Origin: Methanogenium sp.
GTDB taxonomy: Archaea; Halobacteriota; Methanomicrobia; Methanomicrobiales; Methanomicrobiaceae
Assembly: GCA_030595665.1 (NCBI GenBank)
Contig: JAUVCV010000019.1
Location: 1 to 41,828 of the forward strand
Reading direction: 5' to 3'
Length of the DNA: 41,828 nt
Shown: in pieces, positions 16,927 to 26,374 of the stretch
How the letters are laid out: every line of letters starts with the position of its first letter
How positions within the stretch are numbered: the first letter of the stretch is position 1
Translations under genes and position numbers: made by a program
The notes under the pieces: generated by a model
The model's input: the letters and a program-made list of their open reading frames with translations, nothing else
What the model was told of the DNA's origin: nothing
The model's database searches: none

Positions 16927-18370
16927 ATAAATCCGTTGCTGAACCGGTGCGGTGTGAATTCCTGTTCTTTTTGATGAGTTTCTTCACATAGAGGCTGGCC
17001 CATGTGAATGCAAAGAGACCCCCTGCAATATCACCCAAAACAATACCCCACCATGCGCCGGATTCCCCGAGCCCGAAGGTGATGGCAAGCAAGGATGCGA
17101 AGAATGCGATAAATACGACATTCCTGAAGAAGGAGAGGACAAAGGAAGTGGGGCCTCTTCCCGTGCCCTGGAAGATCGATGACGACATAATTCCCATCGG
17201 AACGAAGGGGTAGAAGAAGCACATCGTCCGGAGAAATGCTGTCATTTGCGGCAGCAGATGGGCACTTTCCGGGGTGTAGGCAAAGAGGGTTGCAATCTGT
17301 GGTGCAAATATCCATGTGATGATGCTGATTCCGATTGCTATCACCGTCCCCACCCAGGTTGAGTAGAAGTGGACTGTCCGTATCTCTCCATAGCGTTTTG
17401 CCCCGTACAGGGCGCCGGTGACTGAGATAACAGCTGCACTGATTGCAATCATCGGGACTATTGCAAACATCACCACCCTCCATCCACCGGTATAAACCGC
17501 AACTCCGTCTGTCCCTGCCACTGTGACAAAAAGGCCGTTTAAAATGATTGCGACTCCTGCCATAAGCAGAAATTCCCCGCTTGCCGGCAGACCAACCTTC
17601 AGAATATCAGAGACAATGGCCGGCTGGTAGTGAAAGGATTTCCGGTGAATGGAGACATAGGTGTCGCGTTTTCCCAGAAACCAGTAGATAAGGATGGCAG
17701 AGACAAGTCCTATTGAGATTACTGTTGCAAGAGCGGCACCTGCCATGCCCAGGTCAAGCCCGTAGATAAGGATGGGGTCAAGAATCAGGTTGACAATAGA
17801 TGAAACCACCATTGCATACATTGTCCGTTTCATGTCCCCTTCCGCACGGAGGATGCCGTAGGCCACATTGGTGAAGATAAAAAATATCGTTCCACTGAAG
17901 ACGATGTAGGCGTATTGAAGGGCAAGCCCGATGGTATCCCCGGCACCGATTAGTTCCAGGGCAGGTTTGAGGATGCAGAGGGAACATATTGTCATCACAA
18001 CCCCGAGCACAGCTGCCAGATAGAAGCCATGCATCGCGGTATTGTCTGCTCCCTCCCTGTCTTTTGCCCCGATACGCCGGGCAATGGCGGATGTGGTCCC
18101 GGAACCGATGCCGTTTGAAAGCCCGATCATGACCATAAAGACCGGTGTGGTAAACCCGATGGCGGCGAGTGCATCCGGGCCAAGGCCGGCCACCCATATC
18201 GCATCGACGATATTGTAGATGGACATGAGCATCATGGCGACGATCATCGGGCCGGAAAGTTTGATAATGGCCCGTTTCGGGTCGCCGGTGAGAATCGAAA
18301 CGCCTCTGGTGGTGTCCGGAGCAGCTGTTTCGTGGCTTTCAGTCGGGGTTGTTGTTTTTGTCTCAGTCAT
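16925..18370 (-). CDS. MATE family multidrug/cation antiporter
   Basis: 481 aa with about 12 membrane helices after a Thr-rich cytosolic N-terminus. Two homologous halves: the first begins LSGPMIVAMMLMSIYNIVDAIWVAGLGPDALAAIG, the second VGLPASGEFLLMAGVAIILNGL, as in MATE exporters of the DinF/NorM type. These expel drugs or metabolites in exchange for Na+ or H+. The start overlaps the end of the marR gene by 8 nt, so the pair forms one operon probably controlled by the regulator. It is convergent with the aminotransferase. Confidence 0.9.
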   Translation of the reverse strand: MTETKTTTPTESHETAAPDTTRGVSILTGDPKRAIIKLSGPMIVAMMLMSIYNIVDAIWVAGLGPDALAAIGFTTPVFMVMIGLSNGIGSGTTSAIARRIGAKDREGADNTAMHGFYLAAVLGVVMTICSLCILKPALELIGAGDTIGLALQYAYIVFSGTIFFIFTNVAYGILRAEGDMKRTMYAMVVSSIVNLILDPILIYGLDLGMAGAALATVISIGLVSAILIYWFLGKRDTYVSIHRKSFHYQPAIVSDILKVGLPASGEFLLMAGVAIILNGLFVTVAGTDGVAVYTGGWRVVMFAIVPMIAISAAVISVTGALYGAKRYGEIRTVHFYSTWVGTVIAIGISIITWIFAPQIATLFAYTPESAHLLPQMTAFLRTMCFFYPFVPMGIMSSSIFQGTGRGPTSFVLSFFRNVVFIAFFASLLAITFGLGESGAWWGIVLGDIAGGLFAFTWASLYVKKLIKKNRNSHRTGSATDL

Positions 18371-18845
18371 TGATATTGAACTCTCTGTCTGCCATTGTAC
18401 TGCTCGTGTATGCCATTGACCGAAGAATGGGCATTAGATATGCCTGTGCCTCATCCGGGAGACTGCCGGTGATTTCACGGTCAACGGTGTCTGCTGCTGC
18501 GATTACTTCTTCTGTAATGTGTCTCCCCTTTTCTGTCATAAAGATACAGAATTTCCGGCGGTTTGTCTCATCCGGGATGCGTGTGATGCAGCCCTCCTCT
18601 TCCAGCCGGTGGATGGTCCGTGCAATGGCCGCCTTGTCGATCATGAGTCTGCGGCTGATCTCATCCTGAGTGGCGTCCGGATGTTTTGAAAGATAGATGA
18701 TGGGACCCACCGCACCTGCCGAGATTCCCATGCGTCCTGTATGTTCATTGAGAAGAATATAGCGGTTTCGGTGAATGATTGAGAGCAGGGCTCCTATCGG
18801 AAAGTCTGGGGGAAGAGGGACATCCATAGTACTGGTTGCGTGCAT
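18363..18845 (-). CDS. MarR family transcriptional regulator
   Basis: 160 aa from ATG 18845; ATG 18827 would give a protein six residues shorter. Winged-helix DNA-binding core: GAVGPIIYLSKHPDATQDEI, RRLMIDKAAIARTIHRLEEEG, then the wing ITRIPDETNRRKFCIFMTEKG, flanked by dimerisation helices. MarR proteins usually repress their own operon and an adjacent exporter and are released by a small aromatic or toxic ligand. It precedes the MATE gene with an 8-nt overlap. Inverted repeats directly upstream (18856-18886) are plausible operators. No Shine-Dalgarno is visible at either ATG, so the transcript may be nearly leaderless. Confidence 0.9.
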   Translation of the reverse strand: MHATSTMDVPLPPDFPIGALLSIIHRNRYILLNEHTGRMGISAGAVGPIIYLSKHPDATQDEISRRLMIDKAAIARTIHRLEEEGCITRIPDETNRRKFCIFMTEKGRHITEEVIAAADTVDREITGSLPDEAQAYLMPILRSMAYTSSTMADREFNIND

Positions 18846-18855
18846 CAGTATTTGT

Positions 18856-18886
18856 TTGTTGACGTAACAACAGTTGACATGTCTAC
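18856..18886 (-). promoter_or_regulatory. Candidate MarR operators
   Basis: Within 45 nt upstream of marR lie TTGTT-GACGT-AACAA (18856-18870) and the near-perfect palindrome GTTGACATGTCTAC (18873-18886, 12 of 14 symmetric). Their position over the expected promoter suits autorepression. The 12-mer GTAACAACAGTT inside (18864-18875) recurs exactly at 28888-28899 upstream of the RND-like exporter. Confidence 0.5.
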
Positions 18887-18960
18887 AATATGAAATTATT
18901 CCACTCGCACTACCTGCTGCACTGTTCTGATGGCGCACAGATAAGGAATACTCAAGAGCA

Positions 18961-20490
18961 ATGGTGCCGATATCTTTTGCATCAGGTGAACTATTTTTGA
19001 CAGAAGATGGAAAGGCGGTCACGGTGTTTGGGGCAGATGAGGACGCAGCAGCAATTCTTGAAATATTCAGCCGGATTGCAGCAATACCCCGGTGTTCTGG
19101 GAATGAAGATGGCATCGCCCGCTTTCTCCTGGACCGGGCAAAGGTTGCAGGGTTTACGGCAGAGGAGGACGCGGAGGGCAATCTCTTCATCATCCGCCCG
19201 GGGAGCAGGGGCAAAGAGGCGGTGCCGCCCATTGTCCTGCAGGCACATATGGACATGGTTTGTGTGGCAGCCCCGGGCTGTGACCATGACTTCTCCCGTG
19301 AGGGCATTGACTGGTATGAAGAGGACGGCATCATCCGGGCACGAGAGACCACTCTTGGGGCGGACAATGGTATCGGCCTTGCGATAGGGTTGCACCTCAT
19401 GGAGCACCCGGGTGAGATGCACCCGCCTCTCCAGCTGATTGCAACAAGAGAAGAGGAGACGACGATGCATGGCGCCGCCGCTCTTGACCCTGCAAAGGTT
19501 GCCGGGACAACTGTGATCAACATTGATGATGAGGAGGAAGGGTTCATCACCACCAGTTCAGCTGGGATGATGACAGTCGCATTCACCTTCCCTACTCATC
19601 GCATCCGTGTCAGGGGGGACGTCAGCTGGCAGACCGTAGAAGTGGCAGGGGGCAGAGGGGGCCATTCAGGCATGGAGGCCGGGTCCGGGCGGGCCAATGC
19701 CATTTCTATCCTGGGCAATCTCCTCTCTGGTCTCATGAGAAAAACCGGGTGTGCCCTTACTACCATCATCGGTGGCGAACGCGATAATGCGATCCCCGGT
19801 CAGGCATGGGCCTGCATTGGTTTCGATCCCGTGGTAGTGAAACAGGCGATCCGGTTTATTCGTGAGGATGAGCGTACCATCCGGGAAACATACCGGGATA
19901 CAGATCCTGATCTGCGGATTCGGATCTTTCCCGCAACCCCACAGGATGATGTCATCTCCCCGAAGACCGCTGCGGAGGTTGTTTCCCTCCTCACAGGTCT
20001 GCCCGCAGGTGTCTGTGCAATGGACCCGGTCATCCCTGATCTCGTTGCTACCTCATCCAACCCGGCAACGGTCCGGGAGGTGGCAGGTATGCTGACCATC
20101 GGCCTTTCAGCTCGCAGCAATAAAGATGCAATCCTCACAGTGCTGGGTGAGAGATTTCGCAGACAGGGAAAGGAGGCAGGGGCGGCCGTCTCCATTCCGG
20201 GAGTCGCACCCGCCTGGCATTACAGGGAACAATCCCTTATCCGTGAGACAGTAGCGGAAACGTACCGCGATCTCTTTGGAACCACCATGCATCTTCGCGG
20301 TCTGCATGCCGGCCTTGAGACCGCCTGGATTGCAAAGAAGATACCGGAAGCAGATATTATTTCCCTTGGTCCGGATATCCGGGATGCCCATACACCTCGG
20401 GAATCCGCATCTCTTCCATCTGCGGGACGTGTCTGTATGCTCCTCCGCGAAACACTCAGGCGTTGTGCTGACATCCGCGAAGAGCAATAA
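18961..20490 (+). CDS. pepD: Aminoacyl-histidine dipeptidase-like M20 peptidase (PepD)
   Basis: 509 aa. Zinc-site motifs of M20/PepD: QAHMDMVCV near residue 95, TLGADNGIG near 138 (bridging Asp), ATREEETTMHGA near 162 (catalytic Glu), and AHTPRES near 475 carrying the last His. The lid/dimer domain has GGRGGHSGMEAGSGRAN near 233. PepD-type enzymes cleave Xaa-His and related dipeptides in the cytoplasm. The N-terminus is ~20-30 residues longer than typical; a GTG at 19024 preceded by AAGGCGG is an alternative start. It is divergent from marR with only 115 nt between. Confidence 0.88.
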   Translation: MVPISFASGELFLTEDGKAVTVFGADEDAAAILEIFSRIAAIPRCSGNEDGIARFLLDRAKVAGFTAEEDAEGNLFIIRPGSRGKEAVPPIVLQAHMDMVCVAAPGCDHDFSREGIDWYEEDGIIRARETTLGADNGIGLAIGLHLMEHPGEMHPPLQLIATREEETTMHGAAALDPAKVAGTTVINIDDEEEGFITTSSAGMMTVAFTFPTHRIRVRGDVSWQTVEVAGGRGGHSGMEAGSGRANAISILGNLLSGLMRKTGCALTTIIGGERDNAIPGQAWACIGFDPVVVKQAIRFIREDERTIRETYRDTDPDLRIRIFPATPQDDVISPKTAAEVVSLLTGLPAGVCAMDPVIPDLVATSSNPATVREVAGMLTIGLSARSNKDAILTVLGERFRRQGKEAGAAVSIPGVAPAWHYREQSLIRETVAETYRDLFGTTMHLRGLHAGLETAWIAKKIPEADIISLGPDIRDAHTPRESASLPSAGRVCMLLRETLRRCADIREEQ

Positions 20491-20666
20491 TAAAAAAACT
20501 GAAATTCCTGTGAAAGGCATGGATTTAAAACGTGTTGGCAGACAGTGGTGGGACCAGTCTGCAGAACACTCTCGCTCTCTCTGATCTTTTCTGTAGGTAT
20601 GGGAAAAACAGATAGATTGCATGCTCTCCACCCTTGAGAGAATGCTGGTCTCCGTTTACCCGGCTC

Positions 20667-23600
20667 TCATAACCCGTGCTGGATAACACCCGGTCCTTCC
20701 ACCGTGCTTCGCCCGCCGCTCTTCTTTGTAACCTGTATCACTGTTGCGATCCTCTCCTTTAACGCGGGCACGTGGGAAATAACACCGATCATTTTCCCCT
20801 GATCCCGCAGTGAGGAGAGTGTGGAAAGGGCCATTTCGAGGGCATTTTCATCCAGTGTCCCGAATCCCTCGTCCAGAAAGAGGGAATCAACCTGTATCTT
20901 TCCGGATGCCATCGAGGCGAGACCCAGTGCTAGGGCCAGACTGACGAGGAAACTTTCCCCGCCGGAGAGATTTTTCGTCGACCGTATTGCGCCCCCCTGT
21001 TCATTGTCCATCACCTCAAGATCAAGAGGCTGAATTGGATTCTGTTTCAGGAGGTAGCGGCCGTTCATCGTCTGTAGCTGGCGGTTGGCTGACGCCACCA
21101 TCACTGCAAAGGTGAGTCCCTGTGCAAAGTTGCGGAACTTCTTCCCGTTTTCTGACCCGATGAGGTAATGGAGTTCGTTCCACCGGTTGGTTTCGGACTG
21201 TTGTGCTGCAATCAGAATCTGCTGTTCGGCAGACCGTGCCTTTTTCTCTTCCTCCTCCCTGAGCTTCTGACGGATCTCGCCCCTGCGGGTATTGGCCTCC
21301 TGCTCTGTTTTGGTGAGGGTGTATAGCTCTTCGGCAAGGGTGGCCTCATCTTTTGTGGCAGCCGCCTGCCTGCGGTGCACCTCCGCTTCTTTCCGGGCGA
21401 TTTCACGCTTTGTGGAAATACCTGATTCCCACCGGTCCAGACGTTCTTTTTCGCTCTTTAAGGCACTCTTCTCTTCCGGTTTAAGAAGAGCAGCGGCAAA
21501 GTCTTCTTCCCCAAAGAATCCGGCATTGCACACCACCTCACGAAACCGGCTTTCTGCCCTTTCCAGTTCTTCTTCCTGTCTTTTGATGGATTTTCGGAGG
21601 GTTTGAACGTTCCCCCCAAGGCCTGCTATTTCCTGCACGTTTTTCTGGTAATTGTTTTGCACTGCGTCCAGTTTTTCCTTTTCTGCCAGAATCATCCGTG
21701 TAAACTGTGCTTCCGCCTCATCCGGGCTGATATCTGGCAACAGTTCCAGCTGTTTTACCCGTATTTCAGCCATTTCTGCCTGAATTTCGGCGCTGCGGAC
21801 TGCACATCTCCGTGCGTCCCCGCATCTCAGAACTGCCTGCCGACAGTGGGTGATGAGTGTTTCCGTTGCCCGAAGTTCTTTTTTCAATGTATGGATGGCG
21901 GTCTCTGCCATATCGTATCGTCTGATTGCCTCATTTGTCTGTTCAAGGGCTGCCTGCACCATTCCTTCTGATTCCGGCGTGTCAGGATTAAGTCCGCATA
22001 TTCTGCACCCCTCTGCCCAGGTCTCTTCCCGGTGTGCTCTCCGCACCTGAATTTCATCACGTGCCTCCCGGGTGGCTTTTATTTCGCTTTCGCACCGGGT
22101 TGTTGCCTTATTAAGGACAGTCTCCTTCTTCCGGAGTGCTGTAAGGGATTTTTGTTCCTGTTTAAGTTCTTTGTCTGCCACATGAGGGAGTGTTGCTGTT
22201 CCATCTGTGTACGGATGCACTTTTGAACCGCACAGGGGACATGATTCTCCTACACTTAGATGAGAGCGCTCCGTTTCGAGATCACGGATCCGGGCGGCAA
22301 GACGTGCGTTCTCCTCCATATGTTCTGTAAGAAGTTCCTGTCGTTCACGTTTATGGATGCAGCCCTTCAGTTCCTGATGACATCCGGCGTATTTTTCCTG
22401 GTTTTTGCTCAGACGGATGGTAATATCCCGGATCTTCCGGGTGTCCTCTTCATCATCTGAAAGACGATCCCGTAGCAGGGTCAGGCGTGTCTTTTGTCCC
22501 TGCGATGCATTGATTTCCGCTCTGAGTGTAGCCGGGTCGTTGTAGCATAGAATTTTTGTAAGGTATTGCTGCAGAGTAGCAATTTCTGTGTCAGCCATGG
22601 TGCACCGCTTTGCAACCTCTGCAGGCATCGGTCTGGTGGTACACGGGTCTGCTGCTGTAAGCTCTTTTGCAACGTTCCTGATTTCAGCAAACAGATGTGC
22701 CGGATCTCCTGCGATTCCTTTGTTCGTGAGGAACCATTCAGACGCCTCTGTTTCTTCAGGAGTACTGACCCTTTCATCCGCTCCCCGGTGCAGGTCTGCG
22801 CAGGCACTCTCCCAGTCCTTGTCCGCTCTCTTCTGTGCATCGGTCACTTCAAGGAGACGGTCCGCTCCGGACTGTAACTTATGTTCAAGATCCCGCACTT
22901 CCCGGATGACCGGGGCGGCCTGGTCTGCCTGTTCCTGAACCCTGGTGAGCAGTTTCTTCTGCAGGGAGACCGCATCCTCTGCCTGACAGACCGCGTCCTT
23001 TCGGTTCAAAAGTACCGCTTCTGTCTGGCTGAGAGATATTGTGTCCTTCTCCCTGCTCTCCCTGAGGGTGGTGACCCGATGGTAAGGCCCTTCCTGTGCG
23101 GCTGCTGTTTCACCTTTCTGCAGGCGACTGAGTTTCTCTTCTCCTGCGGCCCGCTCTTCGGTCCAGTCTGCCTCTTCGCGTTCTGTTTCAACGAGGGAAC
23201 GGGCAATTTCAGCCCCCTTCTTGTGCCACTCAATACCCTTTCTGCAGTGACTGATCTCCTTTTGCAGTGTTTCTCCGGTCTGTATGAGGGCTTCCCTTTC
23301 ATCCCGGAGTGCGGCAGTCTCATCCTCTGGAAGCAGTTCTATTCCCTCCACTTTCGCTTTGAGCTCATTCAGTTTTGCCTGCTCATCCCGTCTCCGTTCG
23401 TGAACTTTCACCGATATTTTTGAGTAGATCTCTGTTCCTGTGATCTGTTCCAGGAGGGGTGAGCGTTCATCCGCCGTGGCGTTTAAAAAGGCTGCGAAAT
23501 CTCCCTGTGCCAGCATCACAGATCGACTAAACCGTTTGTAATCCATGCCGGTCAGTTCTTCAACCAGTTTTGGGACTTCGGATTTTTTGCTGGTGAAAAT

Positions 23601-23969
23601 CTTGTTTGTTCGTGCGTCAGCAATCTCGTGACGTGGCTGCTGTAATGTGCCGTCCTGTTTTCCGTATGCACGTTTTTGTGCCCATGTGCACCGGAACACA
23701 CCGTTTCCGGTTGCAATCTCTACTTCTGCACTGCAGTCGGCTGCACGGCGGTGCATGATTTCATTGGTTGAATTGCTGATGGTCCTGAGTCGGGGGGTGC
23801 ACCCGTAGAGTGCAAGACAGATGGCATCCAGGATGGTGGTCTTCCCTGACCCGGTCGCCCCGGTGATTGCAAATATCCCGTCTGTGGTGTAGGTATCATC
23901 CGTCAGGTCAATTTCCCATTCGCCTGCGAGAGAGTTTAGATTTTTAAACCGGATTTTTTGAATTTTCAT
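20667..23969 (-). CDS. sbcC: SbcC: ATPase subunit of SbcCD nuclease (Rad50-like SMC)
   Basis: 1100 aa. The N-terminal half-ATPase has MKIQKIRFKNLNSLAGEW and Walker A GATGSGKTT near residue 40. Two long coiled-coil arms flank the zinc hook CPLCG near 575. The C-terminal half has the ABC signature LSGGESFLVSLALALGLAS near 1000 and Walker B LFLDEGFGTLD near 1032. It partners SbcD to process DNA ends, hairpins and protein-blocked breaks. Sequence and size follow bacterial SbcC rather than the ~900-aa archaeal Rad50, and no herA or nurA is adjacent, which points to lateral origin. The ATG overlaps the sbcD stop by 4 nt. Confidence 0.95.
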   Translation of the reverse strand: MKIQKIRFKNLNSLAGEWEIDLTDDTYTTDGIFAITGATGSGKTTILDAICLALYGCTPRLRTISNSTNEIMHRRAADCSAEVEIATGNGVFRCTWAQKRAYGKQDGTLQQPRHEIADARTNKIFTSKKSEVPKLVEELTGMDYKRFSRSVMLAQGDFAAFLNATADERSPLLEQITGTEIYSKISVKVHERRRDEQAKLNELKAKVEGIELLPEDETAALRDEREALIQTGETLQKEISHCRKGIEWHKKGAEIARSLVETEREEADWTEERAAGEEKLSRLQKGETAAAQEGPYHRVTTLRESREKDTISLSQTEAVLLNRKDAVCQAEDAVSLQKKLLTRVQEQADQAAPVIREVRDLEHKLQSGADRLLEVTDAQKRADKDWESACADLHRGADERVSTPEETEASEWFLTNKGIAGDPAHLFAEIRNVAKELTAADPCTTRPMPAEVAKRCTMADTEIATLQQYLTKILCYNDPATLRAEINASQGQKTRLTLLRDRLSDDEEDTRKIRDITIRLSKNQEKYAGCHQELKGCIHKRERQELLTEHMEENARLAARIRDLETERSHLSVGESCPLCGSKVHPYTDGTATLPHVADKELKQEQKSLTALRKKETVLNKATTRCESEIKATREARDEIQVRRAHREETWAEGCRICGLNPDTPESEGMVQAALEQTNEAIRRYDMAETAIHTLKKELRATETLITHCRQAVLRCGDARRCAVRSAEIQAEMAEIRVKQLELLPDISPDEAEAQFTRMILAEKEKLDAVQNNYQKNVQEIAGLGGNVQTLRKSIKRQEEELERAESRFREVVCNAGFFGEEDFAAALLKPEEKSALKSEKERLDRWESGISTKREIARKEAEVHRRQAAATKDEATLAEELYTLTKTEQEANTRRGEIRQKLREEEEKKARSAEQQILIAAQQSETNRWNELHYLIGSENGKKFRNFAQGLTFAVMVASANRQLQTMNGRYLLKQNPIQPLDLEVMDNEQGGAIRSTKNLSGGESFLVSLALALGLASMASGKIQVDSLFLDEGFGTLDENALEMALSTLSSLRDQGKMIGVISHVPALKERIATVIQVTKKSGGRSTVEGPGVIQHGL

Positions 23970-25222
23970 ATGGTTGTTCCCTCTTCATCCTCGCTATCCA
24001 GTTCACTGAGGATCTCCTGAAACGCACTTGTCAGTCGTTCTCTCTGTTCCGGTGGGATATCGGACGTCTCCATGCGGCGTCTGAATACTTCATCGACCAT
24101 CAGTTCTTCAAGCTCCTCACATGATTCATATGCCAAAAGGGCCTGTGCCACCAGCCGGGCATCTTTCACCCTTAGGACTTCTATTCCGGTTCCTTCAATC
24201 ATTGCGGTTACTTTTCCCATCAGGTCTCCCGGAATCGCAGCACCGTCGTAGATCACTTCTGCCCAGACGGGGTTGCCCTCATCCTTTAGTTCATTGATTT
24301 TGTGGGCAATGGTGGGAAGATCGCCGCGGATGGTAGTGAGCCGGCGGAACTGAGGGACCGGGACCGAACGAATATCTACTGGCATTCCCGGTGCGATGGT
24401 GATGATGATCACTTCCTTTTGCTGTTCTGCTTCACCGAATCCGACGGGAAGTGGTGAACCGGAGTATCGTATGGTATTAATCCCCGCCACCTTCTGTGGG
24501 ACATGCAGGTGCCCGAGTGCTACGTATGCGGCCTCATCCGGGAAGACGTCAGCTCCAACTCGTTCGATGAATCCGACGACCTGATCACGGACCCCATCTC
24601 CCTCGCTGGTCCTGCCTCCGGCGGCGAAGAGATGCCCGGTGATAATCACGGGGACATCGGGGCTGCCATCGGGCTGCATGGCACAGGCAGCTCCCCAGGC
24701 TTCCTGATAGAGAGACTGGACGCCTTTGCGGACCTGTAATGCTTTTTGGTCAATAGAACTGCCGGGGGCAGACTGTCGGATGTCACGGTCACGAAGGTAG
24801 GGAACCGCTGCCACAATACATGCCGGTTCTCCGTTTGACCCTTCCAGAAGATAGGTACCTCCCGGGTTTCCGGCGCCTGCCTTCCCCACGATATGGATAT
24901 TGAGTGCCTCAAGGATCTCCCGTGGAGCTTCAAGGAATGCCGGGGAATCGTGGTTGCCTGCCGTGATGATGATATGCCGGCAGCCTGCCGCGGCTGCGGC
25001 GGTCAGAAATTGGTAATATAGCTTCTGGGACGTGGCAGACGGGGAGCCATTGTCAAAGATATCGCCGGTTACAAGCAGGACATCAACTGATTCTGTCTCT
25101 ATAATATGTGTCAGCCAGTCGAGGAATGCTGCGGTTTCAGTGTCACGCCGCCGCCCGCAGAGGGTCATTCCGAGGTGCCAGTCAGCGGTATGAAGAACGT
25201 TCAGCGTTCTCCCCCCGTCCAA
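23966..25222 (-). CDS. sbcD: SbcD: nuclease subunit of SbcCD (Mre11-like)
   Basis: 418 aa from a TTG at 25222. Calcineurin-like phosphoesterase motifs bind two Mn ions: LHTADWHLG at the N-terminus, VTGDIFDNGSP near 55, AGNHDSP near 92, and GHLHVPQ near 230. Mn-dependent 3'-5' exonuclease and hairpin endonuclease activity is expected with SbcC. The start is unsure: no in-frame ATG lies near the N-terminus. A GGGGGGAG run just downstream of the TTG could instead serve a non-ATG start at the CTG before Asn-Val-Leu-His, which would match usual SbcD N-termini better. It is the first gene of a two-gene operon. Confidence 0.92.
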   Translation of the reverse strand: MDGGRTLNVLHTADWHLGMTLCGRRRDTETAAFLDWLTHIIETESVDVLLVTGDIFDNGSPSATSQKLYYQFLTAAAAAGCRHIIITAGNHDSPAFLEAPREILEALNIHIVGKAGAGNPGGTYLLEGSNGEPACIVAAVPYLRDRDIRQSAPGSSIDQKALQVRKGVQSLYQEAWGAACAMQPDGSPDVPVIITGHLFAAGGRTSEGDGVRDQVVGFIERVGADVFPDEAAYVALGHLHVPQKVAGINTIRYSGSPLPVGFGEAEQQKEVIIITIAPGMPVDIRSVPVPQFRRLTTIRGDLPTIAHKINELKDEGNPVWAEVIYDGAAIPGDLMGKVTAMIEGTGIEVLRVKDARLVAQALLAYESCEELEELMVDEVFRRRMETSDIPPEQRERLTSAFQEILSELDSEDEEGTTI

Positions 25223-25517
25223 TCCAATCCGGCCGGATGGCCAGGTGTACGAGTGGTTTGGCTTTGCATGTGTTGTATCAGACCTCTGTTTATCAAAAAG
25301 AGGAGGTCTGCGGTGTGAATGTGTGCTGTGTGGATACGGTGCCCGTTTGTCATAAAAATATCACTGAATCCTTTTGTCATGTCGCCTGTTGAAGAGATTA
25401 TCCCCGGGCTCATATGGCTGTATCGAAGGGTTCTTCCGGCACAGATGGGTATTCATCCGCCAGACCGGCATCCTTATACATATATCAGGTGGATATCCAC
25501 GAAAAGAAAGAGGAGAG

Positions 25518-26338
25518 ATGAATATGGGAACACTACAAACCATAGATACCGGTCGTCTGCCAGTCACATACACCGGGAATAGATAGGGCTGCCCCCTGCG
25601 CTTCTCATCACCGGCTACGGGCAGACCGCAGAGGAATGGCCCCCTGAACTGATCCGTTCTCTTGCCGGAAAATTCCGGGTCATCTGCATGAACAATCACA
25701 GTGTCTGCGGCACAGGGGATGGGGACGGGGACGGTTCCTATATCATTCCGGGGTGTGCAGACGATGCTGCTGCATTGATGGATGCCCTTGATCAGGGGCC
25801 GTGGTATGTGGCGGGATACTCAATGAGCGGAATGATTGCGCAGGAACTGGCCGGTATCCTGGTCGGGTGGCACGTCTCGCCCTCATATCTGCCACCTGTG
25901 GGGGAGCACAGGCTACCTCAGCCTCGCCGAAGACGATTGCCCTGATGAACGCACCTGCAGTGTCCGTGAGATGCTGGAGAACACCGGTCGCTATCTCTTC
26001 CCAGGCGCATGGCGGGCGGCTCATCCTGATCCATTTTCCTGGTTTCCGACGGTTACCCTGTATTTCTTCACCAGAAGTTATTGCTGCCCAGCAGGAGGCG
26101 ATTGTAACGTGGGGAGGATCGTGGAACCGCCTCCATGACCTCAGTATCCCACTCCTTATTTCTGCATGGTTCAAAGGATGTCGTCATTCCTGCGGACAAT
26201 GCCCATATTATTTCAGGCCAGGTGGATGGGTCGTTGGTAACAGAAATAAAAGGGTGCGGGCATGGCCTTTGTTATCAGGAACCGGAGAGTTGTGCAATGC
26301 TTTTGACTGGATTTTTCGAAGACGGAGAGGAGAAATAA
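25518..26338 (+). pseudogene. Frameshifted alpha/beta-hydrolase
   Basis: Pieces of one ~270-aa hydrolase lie in order but in different frames. (1) ATG 25518 behind GAGGAGAG gives MNMGTLQTIDTGRLP and ends at a TAG near 25584. (2) PPALLITGYGQTAEEWPPEL continues through the nucleophile motif GYSMSGMIAQELA. (3) A shift near 25850 gives PGRVARLALISATCGG. (4) A further shift gives REMLENTGRYLFPGAWRAAH. (5) PEVIAAQQEAIVTWGGSWN. (6) Finally LFLHGSKDVVIPADNAHI with the acid residue, and KGCGHGLCYQEPE with the catalytic His, ending at 26338. At least five shifts are needed, so the gene is dead unless the sequence has clustered errors. Confidence 0.85.
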
Positions 26339-26374
26339 CGGGTATCGGGTCCTGCAACAATCAGTTCCCCTTTC

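Noticed and set aside
18846-19586. N-terminal extension of the MarR frame on the minus strand
   Set aside because: It overlaps the pepD coding region and is low-complexity Ser/Ala-rich; MarR starts at 18845.
21603-23423. Several Cys/Phe-rich + strand frames within sbcC
   Set aside because: They are antisense to the coiled-coil part of sbcC, whose composition yields Phe/Cys/Leu-rich shadows.
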